The notes under the pieces: generated by a model | Database searches by the model: none | What the model was told of the DNA's origin: nothing | Seen by the model: the letters and a program-made list of their open reading frames with translations, nothing else | Translations under genes and position numbers: made by a program | From: Duganella radicis | Lineage (GTDB): Bacteria; Pseudomonadota; Gammaproteobacteria; Burkholderiales; Burkholderiaceae_D | NCBI RefSeq assembly: GCF_009720825.1 | Contig: NZ_WNKY01000024.1 | Location: 1 to 64,000, forward strand | Direction: 5' to 3' | DNA: 64,000 bases | Shown: one piece after another, positions 62,424 to 64,000 of the stretch | How the letters are laid out: every line of letters starts with the position of its first letter | How positions within the stretch are numbered: position 1 is the first letter of the stretch

Positions 62424-64000
62424 TTCCTCGCCTGGATGGTAGCGGCGTTCGAGGTTCTTCTCCACGTCCGCTTTGTAGAACAGCACATCCTTGAACTCAC
62501 CGCGCGCGTACATCGCGGCCTGGTCGTCAAAGTGCGGCGAAGCCGGATTGCCGCTCTGGCCACCGGCCAGAATGCTGCGCGCCTTGATGCGCGGCCCAAA
62601 CTCCACTGCCGCCACGAAGCTGTTGCCACGTTCGCCGTAAATGCGCTTGGTGGTCTGCTTCGAGGTCATGCCATACGCCGCCAGCGAACCCCAGTTGGCC
62701 GAGGCGAAAGCCACCGGCAGACTAGGTTTGTTGTCATCGAAAGACTGCACCACGTCGCCGGTCAAACGCTGGAAGCGATTGATCTCGCCCCACGGCGTCT
62801 GCCAGTTGCCGAAATCCTTTTCCAGCTTGGCCACGGCCCGCTCCAGCGCTTCGATGCGCTGCTGCGGCGTGATGGCGGCCTGAATGTAATCCAGCACCTG
62901 CACTTCCTTGGCCTTGGCGGCCGGCTGGTAAGTCGTCCACAGGTCCTGTGCCCAGTAGATCGCCAGCGAAGTGGCGGTCGACTCCAGCGTGTAGCGCATA
63001 TCCCAGCCGCGCAGCGCGGCGATCTGCGGCGCCAGCGCGGCCTTGCGCGGATCGTCGGCCAGCAGTTCGTCGTAGGCGGAAAACAGTTGCGGCAACAGGG
63101 GCTCGAAGGCTGGCAACTGATTGTCGTAGGAGGCCGCGATCAGGCTGTCGATGGTGAAGTCCTTTTTGTTTTCCAGCACGCGCACGGCGTGGATGCCGCG
63201 CGGATTCTCGGGATTCATCGACATGTAGGCCGGATAGTCTTTCGCCTTCGGGCTGTAGGCGCCAGCGGCGGTGTATGGCCAGTTGTTGGTGTTCTGAATC
63301 CAGCCGTTCTTCGGATTGAACAGCGTGATGGTTTCCCTGACCTCGTGCAGGCCTTTCCATTCGGTGGCCGGATTGCTGCCGTCGACCGGATGCTTCCAGT
63401 CGAACCGCGGATCGCGGCGCGGGATGAAGTTCCCATGGAAGTAAGCGATATTGCCGTCGGCGTCCGCGTACACGGTGTTGTTGGACGAATTAGTGCGCAG
63501 CTCCATCGACTTATAAAAGGCCTTGTAGTTGCGGGCCTTGGTGCGGATGAAGGATTGCGTCAGCGCTTTCAAAGGCTCGTTCATCAGGCGCACGGCCACC
63601 CACTTGCCGTCCTTGGCGCGCACGATGGGACCGTGGTGGCTGTAGTAGACGCGCACCGTCTTGCTGGCCATGCCACTCACCGTCTTGTAAGGCAGCGCAA
63701 TGTCCACCGCTTTCAGCGGACGCTGTTCATCGCCATATTTGTAGAAGAACTGGCCGTCCTTCTCGTTGACGGTTTCGAGATATTCGTCGATCACATCGCC
63801 GCCGCCAGACGTATGCATCCAGCCCACGCGGTCGTTAAAGCCCTGATAGACAAAGAACTGGCCCCACGTCACAGCACCATATGCGTTCAGCCCTTGTTCG
63901 CTGTGGACCTGAATCTCCGGACGGAAGTAGAACGAGGTGTGCGGATTGATCATCAGCAGCGCGCGGCCGTTCTTCGTATTCGACGGCGCAATGGCAAAGC
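62163..64000 (-). CDS. Penicillin acylase family protein (partial, N-terminus beyond the window)
   Basis: The beta-chain region of an Ntn-hydrolase of the penicillin/aculeacin acylase family: FAIAPSNTKNGRALLMINPH at the right edge, then SFYFRPEI, FNDRVGWMHTSGGGDVIDEY, VYADADGNIAYFHGNFIPRRDP, FNPKNGWIQNTNNWPYTA and TPWGEINRFQRL. The nucleophile Ser at the start of the beta chain should lie just outside the window. The family signature continues to KADVEKNLERRYHPGE near 62430, where relatives normally stop. Here the frame reads on through 87 codons antisense to the HNH-like gene and stops at 62163, which suggests loss of the native stop. It hydrolyses amides such as acyl-homoserine lactones or beta-lactams in other species. 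Confidence 0.82.
   Translation of the reverse strand, partial: FAIAPSNTKNGRALLMINPHTSFYFRPEIQVHSEQGLNAYGAVTWGQFFVYQGFNDRVGWMHTSGGGDVIDEYLETVNEKDGQFFYKYGDEQRPLKAVDIALPYKTVSGMASKTVRVYYSHHGPIVRAKDGKWVAVRLMNEPLKALTQSFIRTKARNYKAFYKSMELRTNSSNNTVYADADGNIAYFHGNFIPRRDPRFDWKHPVDGSNPATEWKGLHEVRETITLFNPKNGWIQNTNNWPYTAAGAYSPKAKDYPAYMSMNPENPRGIHAVRVLENKKDFTIDSLIAASYDNQLPAFEPLLPQLFSAYDELLADDPRKAALAPQIAALRGWDMRYTLESTATSLAIYWAQDLWTTYQPAAKAKEVQVLDYIQAAITPQQRIEALERAVAKLEKDFGNWQTPWGEINRFQRLTGDVVQSFDDNKPSLPVAFASANWGSLAAYGMTSKQTTKRIYGERGNSFVAAVEFGPRIKARSILAGGQSGNPASPHFDDQAAMYARGEFKDVLFYKADVEKNLERRYHPGEESGLREFSLLGVLDLRGLRPLQVLDLVIADVAVAVADGRQLVRIGQIGLGHQIVHKKLTGARAATQLDLQAFRVQRRFQHADLGAGG

Overview
The window is a high-GC chromosomal segment. 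Its gene content (PEP-CTERM serine protease, monomeric NADP isocitrate dehydrogenase, DUF4148 pairs, very large hybrid kinases, many secreted glycan-degrading enzymes) best suits a soil or plant-associated betaproteobacterium of the Oxalobacteraceae (Massilia/Duganella type). That placement is an inference from gene content; there is no rRNA or marker gene here.

Layout. 1-3251: end of a pilus/secretion cluster with two pseudopilins, an ABC-2 permease and a membrane-anchored helical protein. 3318-11791: an APH-like kinase, a 1510-residue hybrid histidine kinase translationally coupled to a REC-GGDEF diguanylate cyclase, a PEP-CTERM trypsin-like protease and a small secreted protein. 11835-15150: an AT-richer accessory stretch holding a REC-EAL protein, an orphan Flp pilin of only 55 residues and several unknown minus-strand genes. 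15193-17530: two co-directional acyl-CoA dehydrogenases. 17743-27360: glycan degradation (GH105, DUF4861, GH16 with a CBM56-like tail) followed by a Reg_prop hybrid sensor of 1630 residues. 27336-28905: a divergent pair encoding a SagB-like dehydrogenase and a nitrile-hydratase-leader-type precursor peptide, a probable RiPP locus. 28918-33543: an NHL-propeller/M23 fusion and a Prc-type protease. 33938-38205: an MCP, a decayed Rpn/YhgA-like gene and a copper delivery set (DUF2946, SCO, PCuAC). 38246-42687: TonB receptor and GH43 arabinanase-like enzyme. 42845-50383: a TetR regulator divergent from an eight-gene overlapping operon that looks like membrane-lipid (fatty acyl) modification. 50367-64000: M50-like protease, isocitrate dehydrogenase, MFS carrier, hybrid kinase, hydrolase, thymidine kinase, paired DUF4148 proteins, reverse transsulfuration pair, a membrane-anchored HNH-like protein and a penicillin-acylase-family gene running off the end.

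How they fit. TonB receptor, GH43, GH105, DUF4861, GH16 and the MFS carriers together describe scavenging of plant or fungal polysaccharides, with palindromic operator candidates in front of several of them but no matching LacI or GntR regulator gene inside the window. The signalling genes (three hybrid kinases, one GGDEF, one EAL, one MCP) point to two-component, cyclic-di-GMP and chemotaxis control. The most novel candidate is the RiPP pair at 27336-28905, whose precursor has no cysteine; the lipid operon at 43546-50383 is the second. Functions were assigned by reading motifs, without database searches.
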